DNA of 18,044 nucleotides from an uncultured Oxalobacteraceae bacterium (GTDB lineage Bacteria; Pseudomonadota; Gammaproteobacteria; Burkholderiales; Burkholderiaceae_D): contig CALKVB010000218.1 in the NCBI GenBank assembly GCA_937996605.1, forward strand, positions 1-18,044, read 5' to 3'. Made by a program: the position numbers and the translations under genes. Position 1 is the first letter of the stretch; each line of letters begins with the position of its first letter. Below are positions 8,295 through 14,909 of the stretch, piece after piece. The notes beneath the pieces were generated by a model. It was given only the letters and a program-made list of their open reading frames with translations. It made no database searches and was not told the DNA's origin.

Positions 8295-8373
8295 CAATTT
8301 TAGGGCGCATTGCTTCTTCGTTTGTCCTTGCGATACCCGAGTATCTAAGTATCTAGGTACTCGGAAAACGAAG
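8295..8373 (+). repeat. Structured dispersed repeat, copy A (3' of ffh)
   Basis: This element begins 17 bases after the ffh stop. Its first 52 bases align without gaps to the reverse complement of the sequence just after the pntB stop (copy B), with 36 of 52 identical. Shared blocks are GGGCGCATTGC and, 16 bases later in both, GCGATAC....GTATC. Copy A also folds as CCGAGTATCTA (8337-8347) against TAGGTACTCGG (8354-8364; one G-T pair), flanked by outer arms CTTCGTTT (8316-8323) and AAACGAAG (8366-8373). No T-run follows, so it is not a classic terminator. Its function is unknown; it could be a REP-like repeat or a conserved 3'-UTR RNA structure. Confidence 0.55.
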
Positions 8374-8437
8374 GCACCGCCTTCCTATCATTGAAATTCT
8401 GTAGGTGTAACGATTCACGGTTTTTTGTAGAGCACGA

Positions 8438-8487
8438 ATTACTTCAGCCCATATCCAGAATCGTAAGTTAGCACTAATCGAAGTAAT
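8438..8487. repeat. Imperfect inverted repeat in ffh-SWIB interval
   Basis: ATTACTTC (8438-8445) and GAAGTAAT (8480-8487) are perfect complements separated by 34 bases. The pairing extends outward imperfectly, with 12 of 15 positions pairing in total. It may be a folded remnant or chance. Confidence 0.3.
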
Positions 8488-8820
8488 ATGCGCTACGACG
8501 CAATACCTCCCCCGACGTTGCAATAAAAAATCCTCACCGCAGAAATCCCAGAAGAAAACAAACATTCTCTTAGTATTTTGTGCTTCGGTGTCTCGGCGTT
8601 AAAAGCTTCGCATTGATAAGTTCAACAGTAAAACGCTCTCCATCTTCACAAAAAAAGCTACTCCTCTAGAGCTTCCTTTATATCTCGATCTTCATCATTT
8701 TTTTAATGCTATCTATCAAGTAGATCAGCGAATCGCAGAGGAAAAACGACATTTTTCCCTCTGAAAGCGGCTCTGTGCATGATTTCTCATAGTTTTTTTG
8801 CGAAAACCAAAAAAAAACAC

Positions 8821-8849
8821 TTGCATCACTCGATAAACAGCACCACTAT
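8821..8849 (+). promoter_or_regulatory. Candidate promoter of the SWIB-domain gene
   Basis: TTGCAT (8821-8826) is a plausible -35. CACTAT (8844-8849) at 17-bp spacing, or the better-matching TATAAG (8847-8852) at 20-bp spacing, would be the -10. A run of A precedes it and may act as an UP-like element. Neither option is strong. Confidence 0.3.
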
Positions 8850-8901
8850 AAGCACTGCGTGAAATGGCGCATTTTCAAGACAATTGTGAAGGAGCCTCAA
8901 T

Positions 8902-9366
8902 ATGGCAACAGCACCAAAAAAAGCAGCAGCGAAACCAGCAGCAAAAAAACCTGCAGCGAAAGCAGCAGCTAAACCAGCAGCGAAAAAACCAGTAGCAAAA
9001 GCCGCCGCTAAACCAGCAGCGAAGCCAGCTAAAGCCGCAGCTAAACCAGCTAAAGCCGCAGCTAAGCCAGCAGCAGCAAAAAAACCAGCAGCAGCGAAAA
9101 AGCCAGCAGCAGCACGTAAGCCAAATGCAGCATTCATGAAGCCAATGACTTTGTCTCCAGTGTTGGCAGCAGTGATCGGTGCAGCACCAATGCCTCGCAC
9201 TGAAGTCACGAAAAAAATCTGGGAATACATCAAGAAGCACAAGCTGCAAGATGAAGCTAACAAACGCAATATCAATGCAGATGACAAGTTGAAAGCCGTC
9301 TTCGGTGGCAAGAAACAAGTCTCTATGTTTGAAATGACTAAACTCATTTCTGGTCATCTTTCCTAA
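8902..9366 (+). CDS. SWIB/MDM2-domain protein with histone H1-like Lys/Ala/Pro tail
   Basis: This 154-residue protein has two parts. Residues ~1-74 are almost only Ala, Lys and Pro in repeats such as AAAKPAAKKP, a highly basic disordered tail like those of H1-like bacterial nucleoid proteins (for example AlgP/BpH-type). Residues ~78-154 form a SWIB domain: MTLSPVLAAVIG, PRTEVTKKIWEYIKKHKLQD, NINADDKLKAVFG and the end MFEMTKLISGHL are typical. SWIB domains are best known from eukaryotic chromatin remodellers and also occur in many bacteria. A nucleic-acid-associated, nucleoid-organising role is inferred. A strong AAGGAG Shine-Dalgarno (8889-8894), 7 bases from the ATG, suggests high expression, and a strong terminator follows, so the gene is probably monocistronic. 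The tail is coded by tandem DNA repeats. Confidence 0.92.
   Translation: MATAPKKAAAKPAAKKPAAKAAAKPAAKKPVAKAAAKPAAKPAKAAAKPAKAAAKPAAAKKPAAAKKPAAARKPNAAFMKPMTLSPVLAAVIGAAPMPRTEVTKKIWEYIKKHKLQDEANKRNINADDKLKAVFGGKKQVSMFEMTKLISGHLS
9025..9066 (+). repeat. 21-bp tandem repeat encoding PAKAAAK x2
   Basis: Two adjacent 21-bp units (9025-9045 and 9046-9066) differ only at the last base. Each encodes Pro-Ala-Lys-Ala-Ala-Ala-Lys. They sit inside a larger, less exact repeat region (about 8920-9120) that codes for the basic tail, which should be prone to length change by slippage or recombination. Confidence 0.85.
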
Positions 9367-9404
9367 TCTGGGAAACGATTTCCATATTGCTTTGGGCAAT
9401 TCCT

Positions 9405-9424
9405 GGGGATGAATATTCAACCCC
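9405..9424. repeat. 20-bp near-palindrome upstream of terminator
   Basis: GGGG, then a GAATATTC core, then CCCC form a symmetric 20-base element with a single mismatched pair. It lies between the SWIB stop and the terminator and could be an operator for a promoter of rlmF, since there is almost no room for one further downstream. Function unproven. Confidence 0.35.
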
Positions 9425-9430
9425 AATCCC

Positions 9431-9467
9431 AAACAAAAACGCCCGCATCGCGCGGGCGTTTTTGTTT
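9431..9467. terminator. Bidirectional Rho-independent terminator
   Basis: Perfect 16-bp arms (9431-9446 and 9452-9467) enclose a 5-base loop. The GC-rich inner core (CGCCCGC/GCGGGCG) is flanked by A-rich DNA on the left and T-rich DNA on the right, so it can work on both strands. On the plus strand it ends the SWIB transcript. Confidence 0.93.
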
Positions 9468-9489
9468 GTAGTATTTCCATTTACTCACT

Positions 9490-10470
9490 ATGTCTAACCA
9501 TCGCCAACATCTACAAACCAAGATCAAGTTTCACCAACGTAATCGACACCAAGGTCGTTACGATTTCGCTGCCTTATTAGAGGCCGACAAAATAAATACG
9601 GAATCATCACTCGCAAACTTTCTTCAAACGAATTCCGTTGGTGACATCAGTATCGATTACAGCAATCCACATGCAGTGAAAGCGCTTAACCGCGCTCTGC
9701 TCAGCCATCAATACGGAATTCGCAACTGGGATATTCCTGATGGCAATTTATGCCCACCGATTCCAGGTCGCGCCGATTATATTCATTTTCTGGCTGATTT
9801 ACTCAATCGTAGTAACCACGATAAACCTCCGAAAAAAGGAGTGGTGACTGCACTGGACATCGGCACCGGGGCGAATGGAATTTATCCCTTGATAGGCGCA
9901 AATGAGTATCAATGGCATTTCGTCGCTACCGATATTAACGCGGCTTCGCTTTCCAACTTTCAATTTATACTCGACGCCAATCCAAGCCTGAAAACGCAAA
10001 TTGAACTGCGCCAGCAAAGCAACTCGAAAGCAGTTTTCCAAGGCATCATTGAGCAAAATGAATGGTTTGATGTGAGCATGTGCAACCCGCCGTTCCACGC
10101 CTCGCGTGAAGAGGCAGAATCTGGCACAACAAGAAAATGGAATAACTTAGGGAAATCAGATAAGAAGCAACATAGCGTGCTCAATTTCGGGGGTATAGGC
10201 GCTGAATTATGGTGTCCGGGCGGAGAGGCTGCCTTCATCGACAACATGATCAAAGAAAGCGAGCAATTCAAAACACAATGCTTCTGGTTCACCTGTTTGG
10301 TGTCAAAGGCGGCCAATCTGCCCGCACTACGAAGATCACTGAAGCGAGTACAGGCTTTGGAGACGAAAGTCGTTGAGATGCAACAAGGACAAAAGCAGAG
10401 TCGCTTTATTGCCTGGACTTTCCTGACGCCGGAGCAGCGCACTGCATGGGCGAAACTTCGCTGGAAATAA
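9490..10470 (+). CDS. rlmF: 23S rRNA (adenine-N6)-methyltransferase RlmF
   Basis: RlmF (YbiN) methylates N6 of A1618 (E. coli numbering) in 23S rRNA using S-adenosylmethionine. The N-terminus has the family signature KIKFHQRNRHQGRYDF (11-26) and YGIRNWDIPDGNLCPPIPGRADYIH follows (75-99, seen in the sequence as one conserved block). The SAM-binding motif is ALDIGTGANG (121-130), and the adenine-N6 catalytic motif is NPPF (199-202). LNFGGIGAELWCPGGE further on is also typical. At 326 residues the length is normal. The ATG at 9490 starts exactly at the family N-terminus, but no Shine-Dalgarno is visible and the gap to the upstream terminator is only 22 bases. It ends convergent with the lytic transglycosylase gene, 33 bases apart, with no clear terminator between. 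Confidence 0.94.
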   Translation: MSNHRQHLQTKIKFHQRNRHQGRYDFAALLEADKINTESSLANFLQTNSVGDISIDYSNPHAVKALNRALLSHQYGIRNWDIPDGNLCPPIPGRADYIHFLADLLNRSNHDKPPKKGVVTALDIGTGANGIYPLIGANEYQWHFVATDINAASLSNFQFILDANPSLKTQIELRQQSNSKAVFQGIIEQNEWFDVSMCNPPFHASREEAESGTTRKWNNLGKSDKKQHSVLNFGGIGAELWCPGGEAAFIDNMIKESEQFKTQCFWFTCLVSKAANLPALRRSLKRVQALETKVVEMQQGQKQSRFIAWTFLTPEQRTAWAKLRWK

Positions 10471-10503
10471 TGAGTATGGCATCATTCAATGCATCGACCT
10501 CAA

Positions 10504-11166
10504 TCAAGATTTAAATTCCCAATTTTTCCAATTCGCTAAAACTGCATTTGGGTATTCTGGGCGACCACGGCTGCCGTTATAGCGGCCTAGTGCCAAATAG
10601 AGATTTCCGCCCTCCATATCGATGTACATACGAAGAATGGAGCAGCCATAACGGAGATTAGTTTGCATGTGAAATAGTTTTTTGGGATCGCCATCACCAA
10701 TCACACGCGACCAGAACGGCATGACTTGCATATAGCCACGCGCACCAACAATCGAAGTGGCGTATTTCTTGAATCCTGATTCTACTTGCATCAAGCCCAT
10801 CACCATAGCCGGCTCTAAGCCTGCACGCTTTGATTCATACCAAATGGTTTCGAGAAGCTCGAGACGTGTTTGACGGTCGGGAATACGTCGCTTGAGACGG
10901 TCAGACATCTCACCTAACCAATGCAGATATTTAATCCGGTCTTCAATTTTATCGAAACTAGGTTTTGGCGGCCTTGGATCAGCGATGACTTTTGCTAACG
11001 CTAGGCGAACTGAATCGGCAATCGCTTCTTCTTTTTGATTGCCTGCATGTACCGAACTAGAAAACGCCAGTGAAAGCGCGATAAGTGGCAGCAAAAAACA
11101 AACGCGGAGGCGCTTGATACTGCTACCCCTCCGCGTTTGTTGATATCGTTTACTGCACAACTGCAT
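10504..11166 (-). CDS. Secreted lytic transglycosylase, SLT domain
   Basis: This enzyme cleaves the MurNAc-GlcNAc bond of peptidoglycan to give 1,6-anhydro ends, acting in the periplasm. A long basic n-region (KRYQQTRRGSSIKRLR) precedes a hydrophobic core and a likely cleavage after SSVHA. The SLT core has catalytic Glu in VMGLMQVESGFKKYATS (E129 from the chosen start), then GARGYMQVMPFW and NLRYGCSILRMY, with GRYNGSRGRPEYP near the end. A TTG at 11181 overlapping the proS stop could also start it; I prefer ATG at 11166 (220 aa), 11 bases after the proS stop. No good Shine-Dalgarno is visible for either. The signal-peptide codons contain a perfect terminator-like hairpin. Co-transcription with proS is likely, with the hairpin as a possible control point. 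Confidence 0.88.
   Translation of the reverse strand: MQLCSKRYQQTRRGSSIKRLRVCFLLPLIALSLAFSSSVHAGNQKEEAIADSVRLALAKVIADPRPPKPSFDKIEDRIKYLHWLGEMSDRLKRRIPDRQTRLELLETIWYESKRAGLEPAMVMGLMQVESGFKKYATSIVGARGYMQVMPFWSRVIGDGDPKKLFHMQTNLRYGCSILRMYIDMEGGNLYLALGRYNGSRGRPEYPNAVLANWKNWEFKS
11091..11141 (-). terminator. Terminator-like hairpin inside the lytic transglycosylase 5' codons
   Basis: On the minus strand, arm AACAAACGCGGAGG (11141-11128), a 17-base loop and the perfect complement CCTCCGCGTTTGTT (11110-11097) are followed directly by more T (through 11093). This has the form of an intrinsic terminator 37 bases after the proS stop, yet it lies within codons ~9-24 of the transglycosylase. It may end most proS transcripts unless ribosomes translate into the next gene. 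It overlaps the coding sequence fully. Confidence 0.7.
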
Positions 11167-11177
11167 AGTCGTCAAAA

Positions 11178-12911
11178 TCAAGACTTCAATTTCGCTTGCA
11201 AGAAGTTGAACATATCTGCCATTGCGACATTACTTGCCTCTGCATCGCGGCGTCCTTTGTATTCGAGATTGCCTTCTTTCAAGCCGCGATCACCGATCAC
11301 CACACGATGTGGCACACCGATCAATTCCCAATCAGCAAACATCGCGCCAGGACGCAAATCGCGATCATCAAGCAAGACATCAACGCCAGCTGCGCTCAAT
11401 TCTGCATACAATTTTTCCGCTTGCTCTTTAACCGCTGGGCTCTTTTCCATTCCCATCGGGCAGATCACCACTTCAAACGGCGCGATAGACGTTGGCCAAA
11501 TGATGCCTTTATCGTCAAAATTTTGTTCAATTGCTGCACCGAGAATACGTGTGATACCAATGCCGTAGCAACCCATTTGCAAAATTTGTGGCTTACCGTT
11601 TTCATCAAGGTAAGTCGCTTTCATCGCTTCAGAGTAACTGGTGCCCAATTGGAAAACGTGACCAACTTCGATACCACGTTGAATCGCCAACACGCCTTTA
11701 CCATCTGGTGAAGGATCACCCGCCACCACATTACGCAAATCCGCCACTGTAGGTTCAGCCACATCGCGGCCCCAGTTCGCACCGGTAAAGTGGAAATCTT
11801 CTTCATTCGCGCCGCACACGAAATCACCCATCATCGCCACGGTACGATCTGCGACGATCTTCACTGGCAATTTGGTATTGATTGGACCGAGATAGCCTGG
11901 CTTGGTGCCAAAGTGTTCGACGATTTCATCTTCGGTCGCGAATCGATAGTTAGCCAAGCCAGGAATCTTGCTTGCTTTGATTTCATTGAGCTCGTGATCG
12001 CCACGCAAAAGCAATAGCCAAACTTGTTTCTTGATTTGTTCTTTTTCTTCGATCTCAACTGTCAGCACAATCGACTTGACCGTTTTTTCTAAAGGAATGC
12101 CAAGCAAAGCCGCTACATCTTCACACTTAGACTTGGAAGGTGTCGAAGTCTTCGTCAGGGCAGCGCTGGCTGCTTGGCGTTCGGCCAGCAACGCAACCGC
12201 TTCTGCCGCTTCCATATTGGCTGCATAATCAGAGGTTGGGCAATACACCAATGCGTCTTCACCTGTATCGGCAATCACGTGAAACTCGTGCGAACCTGTA
12301 CCACCAATCGCACCATTGTCGGCAGCTACTGCTCTAAATTGCAAACCAAAACGATTGAAAATGCGCGTGTACGCGTCGTACATATTTTGGTAGGACTTTT
12401 TCAGACCATCCAAATCACGATCAAAAGAGTAAGCGTCTTTCATCGTGAATTCACGACCACGCATCAAACCAAAGCGAGGACGACGCTCGTCGCGGAACTT
12501 GGTTTGGATATGATAAAAATTAACGGGTAACTGGCGATAGGACTTTAATTCTGAACGTACAACGTCGGTGATCACTTCTTCTGACGTTGGTTGAATCGCG
12601 TAATCACGACCATGACGATCTTTCACGCGCATCAATTCTGGGCCCATTTTGTTCCAACGACCAGTCTCTTGCCACAGTTCGGCAGGTTGCACCACTGGCA
12701 TTAACATTTCAATGGCACCAGCACGATCCATTTCTTCACGTACAATTTTTTCAACTTTACGGATCACACGCAAACCCATAGGCATGTAATTGTAGATACC
12801 TGCGCCCAAACGTTTGATCATGCCAGCACGCATCATCAATTTGTGGCTCACAATCTCCGCATCTGCTGGAGCTTCTTTTAAAGTAGAAATGAAAAAACGG
12901 GTCGCGCGCAT
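11178..12911 (-). CDS. proS: Proline-tRNA ligase ProS with INS editing domain
   Basis: ProS charges tRNA-Pro. It is the bacterial class II form with the YbaK-like INS editing insertion. Counting from MRATRFF: motif 1 region at about 40-75, TSEE at 109-112, motif 2 FRDERRPRFGLMRGREFTMKD (about 139-159, arginines for ATP and amino acid binding), INS domain about 224-386 (hydrolyses Ala-tRNA-Pro), motif 3 GIGITRILGA (450-459) and an anticodon-binding domain to 577. The frame is open further upstream to 12977, but the added residues do not resemble the family, and ATG at 12911 gives the standard N-terminus. The last bases overlap a possible TTG start of the transglycosylase. Transcribed divergently from rppH. 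Confidence 0.97.
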   Translation of the reverse strand: MRATRFFISTLKEAPADAEIVSHKLMMRAGMIKRLGAGIYNYMPMGLRVIRKVEKIVREEMDRAGAIEMLMPVVQPAELWQETGRWNKMGPELMRVKDRHGRDYAIQPTSEEVITDVVRSELKSYRQLPVNFYHIQTKFRDERRPRFGLMRGREFTMKDAYSFDRDLDGLKKSYQNMYDAYTRIFNRFGLQFRAVAADNGAIGGTGSHEFHVIADTGEDALVYCPTSDYAANMEAAEAVALLAERQAASAALTKTSTPSKSKCEDVAALLGIPLEKTVKSIVLTVEIEEKEQIKKQVWLLLLRGDHELNEIKASKIPGLANYRFATEDEIVEHFGTKPGYLGPINTKLPVKIVADRTVAMMGDFVCGANEEDFHFTGANWGRDVAEPTVADLRNVVAGDPSPDGKGVLAIQRGIEVGHVFQLGTSYSEAMKATYLDENGKPQILQMGCYGIGITRILGAAIEQNFDDKGIIWPTSIAPFEVVICPMGMEKSPAVKEQAEKLYAELSAAGVDVLLDDRDLRPGAMFADWELIGVPHRVVIGDRGLKEGNLEYKGRRDAEASNVAMADMFNFLQAKLKS

Positions 12912-13267
12912 AGCTTTATTTCTTTTCAAAAAATGAAACTTCTCGAAAAAGAGGAACGTGAGGACCCGCCTCTGCACATGCTTTCAGCAATGCTAAGAAA
13001 GATACAACAACGCTGGAACTTTTTTTGAGAAGTACTAGGTTATAATCAACTCAATTTTAAAGGATATGCTGGCTCATGCGCTCACTGTTTGCACTTTTGA
13101 TGATGGATTCGACTGCTTAATTGCACTTTTTTGAGATTTAGACACTTTTTTCGCCCGTTTATTGCGTTTTTTCGCCCGAACGCGCGCTGAAAGTCCTTAA
13201 GAAAATTCGTCCGTCTGTCGACTTGCGTCTAAGTTCAGCGCTGGCCACAAAGAAATTGGGGTCAACC
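12912..13267. other. Divergent intergenic region, proS / rppH
   Basis: These 356 bases hold no firm gene. They include a perfect TATAAT (13041-13046) pointing to rppH, giving an rppH leader of about 215 bases. In that leader are a possible 14-codon reading frame (13076-13120, after an AAAGGA 11 bases upstream) and two exact copies of TTTTTTCGCCCG at 13146-13157 and 13167-13178, 21 bp apart. A clear leftward promoter for proS was not identified. Confidence 0.55.
13041..13046 (+). promoter_or_regulatory. Candidate -10 element for rppH
   Basis: TATAAT matches the consensus exactly and lies in the proS-rppH gap. The DNA 17 bp upstream (ACTTTT) is a poor -35, so an activator or a different spacing may be involved. 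Confidence 0.4.
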
Positions 13268-13927
13268 ATGTTGGATCGTGAAGGCTTTAGGCCTAACGTA
13301 GGCATCATTATGCTGAACGCCAATAATGAAGTCTGGTGGGGTAAGCGAGTGCGCGAGCACTCATGGCAGTTCCCACAAGGCGGCATTAAGTATGGCGAAT
13401 CGCCGGAACAAGCGATGTTCCGCGAATTGGAAGAAGAAACTGGCTTGCTACCACAGCATGTCAAAATCATTGGTCGTACCCGTGATTGGCTGCGCTATGA
13501 AGTGCCAGATCATTTTATCAAGCGCGAAATCCGAGGCCATTACCGTGGTCAAAAACAAATTTGGTTTTTGCTACGCATGGTGGGGCGCGATTGTGACGTC
13601 AATTTGCGTGCGAGCTCTCATCCCGAGTTTGATGCGTGGCGTTGGCATGATTATTGGGTACCGCTTGATACAGTGATTGAATTTAAACGCGGCGTCTATC
13701 AGTTAGCCTTGCAAGAATTATCGCGGTATATTCATCGCGGGGAAAACTATCGCAAACCCCATCCACGAGGGCCACAAAAAGGCCGAGATCGTCGCAATGA
13801 CAATGCAAGCGGTGATACTACTGGAATTGAAGCGCGTCCCAATAATACACAAATAAGTCAGCCTGTAAGTACAGACCCATCACCTCAAGTGACCGCGATA
13901 CCCGACAACAAGGACCTTGCTACATGA
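13268..13927 (+). CDS. rppH: RNA pyrophosphohydrolase RppH (Nudix)
   Basis: RppH removes pyrophosphate from the 5' end of triphosphorylated mRNAs, opening them to RNase E decay. MLDREGFRPNVGIIMLN at the N-terminus is typical. The Nudix box is complete: GGIKYGE (38-44) and RELEEETGL (52-60), with the metal-binding glutamates present. QFPQGG and WRWHDYWVPLD are also family-like. ATG at 13268 (219 aa) is chosen; the frame extends to a TTG at 13223, but the extra residues are not family-like, and GGGG precedes the ATG. The last ~60 residues are a low-complexity, polar and basic extension (KPHPRGPQKGRDRRND...) that E. coli RppH lacks but betaproteobacterial forms often carry. It overlaps the next gene by 4 bp (ATGA). 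Confidence 0.95.
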   Translation: MLDREGFRPNVGIIMLNANNEVWWGKRVREHSWQFPQGGIKYGESPEQAMFRELEEETGLLPQHVKIIGRTRDWLRYEVPDHFIKREIRGHYRGQKQIWFLLRMVGRDCDVNLRASSHPEFDAWRWHDYWVPLDTVIEFKRGVYQLALQELSRYIHRGENYRKPHPRGPQKGRDRRNDNASGDTTGIEARPNNTQISQPVSTDPSPQVTAIPDNKDLAT

Positions 13928-14427
13928 AGAAATTGATCGTCTGCCTGCTGAGTTTGGCTAGTTTAGGCATCTCATGCACTTCATTTGCACAAGACGCAGA
14001 AGAGAAAAAAATTTTCGTTGAAAGCCCTGTCACGTTTCCAATCGCACCTGAGACGGCGAATTTGCTTTTGTTTTATCAGAGCGACAGTCAGAACTTTTAT
14101 CTCGACACTAAGTCCATCAGTATCGCAGCCGATGGCAGCTTGCGTTACACCATGGTTGGCAAAAGCAAATCTGGGGCGAGCAACGTAAGCTACGAGGGTC
14201 TACTGTGCGAAACCATGCAAAGGCGTTTATTCGCCTTTGGACGAAAGGACGGTACTTGGTCTGAATCGCGACGAACTGATTGGGAAAGCATCAGTAGCAG
14301 TGGTGTTAACCGCCAACATAGCACGTTAGCATGGGATTTTGTCTGCGACTACAACCGTATTTCTGGTAGTGTCGACAAAATCCTGAACCGAATTCGCCGC
14401 AACGAATCTTTGCAGCGCTCGCCATAA
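13924..14427 (+). CDS. CNP1-like family exported protein
   Basis: This is a 167-residue protein with a clear signal peptide (MKKLIVCLLSLASLGISCTSFAQ, cleavage after about residue 23). The mature part has a conserved pattern I associate with the CNP1-like family (named after a Neisseria protein): FYLDTKSISIAADGSLRYTMV, a Cys in YEGLLCETMQRRLFAFGR and a second in WDFVCDYN, which could form a disulfide. Its biochemical role is not known. The start overlaps the rppH stop (ATGA), so the two are probably translated together; rppH-CNP1 adjacency is common in Burkholderiales. Confidence 0.85.
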   Translation: MKKLIVCLLSLASLGISCTSFAQDAEEKKIFVESPVTFPIAPETANLLLFYQSDSQNFYLDTKSISIAADGSLRYTMVGKSKSGASNVSYEGLLCETMQRRLFAFGRKDGTWSESRRTDWESISSSGVNRQHSTLAWDFVCDYNRISGSVDKILNRIRRNESLQRSP

Positions 14428-14475
14428 TTGACCACTCGGTTGCGTTTGATACTCAGTTGAGGACTTTAGCACTCC

Positions 14476-14799
14476 TTGAAGCGCATACTTTTTATTTGCA
14501 CCCAAAATAGACTCCGAAGCCCAACGGCAGAGTCTATCTTTGCGGAATGGCCCAACGTTGAAACGGATTCAGCCGGCTTGGGTAACGATGCGACCACACC
14601 ACTATCGTCAGAACAAATTGCATGGGCCACAATCATCTTTGTGATGGAAAAAGCTCACCGCAGTAAACTCTCAAAAAAATTTCGATCCTACCTTAAGGGC
14701 AAGCGCATCATTTGCCTTGATATTCCCGATGAATACAATTACATGGATCCTGTCTTGATTCAGTTGTTGAAATCTAAAGTTAGCCGCTTCTTGGCTTAA
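14476..14799 (+). CDS. Low-molecular-weight tyrosine phosphatase-like protein (short form)
   Basis: This 107-residue protein has the P-loop at its N-terminus: FICTQNRLRSPTAE with nucleophile C8 and R14 (CX5R followed by Ser). A DP pair near the C-terminus (D91-P92) fits the general acid of low-molecular-weight phosphatases. It is much shorter than classical ~150-residue enzymes and matches the short bacterial subgroup often listed as predicted protein tyrosine phosphatases. The start must be TTG at 14476: an in-frame TAG lies at 14467-14469, and the first in-frame ATG would remove the P-loop. GAGGA (14459-14463) is a plausible but distant Shine-Dalgarno. Substrate unknown. It follows the CNP1 gene by 48 bases and could share its transcript. 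Confidence 0.82.
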   Translation: MKRILFICTQNRLRSPTAESIFAEWPNVETDSAGLGNDATTPLSSEQIAWATIIFVMEKAHRSKLSKKFRSYLKGKRIICLDIPDEYNYMDPVLIQLLKSKVSRFLA

Positions 14800-14909
14800 A
14801 TTGAAAAATAGAACGAAGAATATAGTTTGCACAAAAAAATGACTTTTAGGTACTTTTATTAATTTTGGTTTACACTCAAATTTCAAACCAAATCATTGTG
14901 AAAGCTGCT

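Larger units (their letters stand above)
8279..8901. other. 623-bp non-coding interval between ffh and SWIB gene
   Basis: No credible gene is present; the one frame of ~70 codons on the minus strand (8353-8565) has no recognisable motif. The interval starts with a structured repeat (8295-8373), then an imperfect inverted repeat (8438-8487), then AT-rich DNA (8640-8820) with A- and T-runs, and finally the likely SWIB-gene promoter and a strong Shine-Dalgarno. No tRNA or obvious small-RNA terminator is seen; I find no U-tailed hairpin ending the ffh transcript. Confidence 0.6.

Noticed and set aside
8353..8565. 70-codon minus-strand frame after ffh as a possible small gene.
   Set aside because: No recognisable motif, no good Shine-Dalgarno, and it overlaps the structured repeat on the opposite strand.
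8875..9480. Long minus-strand frames (Cys/Phe-rich and Ala/Gly-rich) opposite the SWIB gene.
   Set aside because: They are shadows of the Ala/Lys/Pro repeat coding; the plus-strand frame has a real domain and strong Shine-Dalgarno.
13905..13915. GCGATACCCGA in the rppH tail matches 11 bases of repeat copy A and might be a third copy.
   Set aside because: The match does not extend, the pairing half GTATC is missing, and it lies in coding sequence; probably chance.
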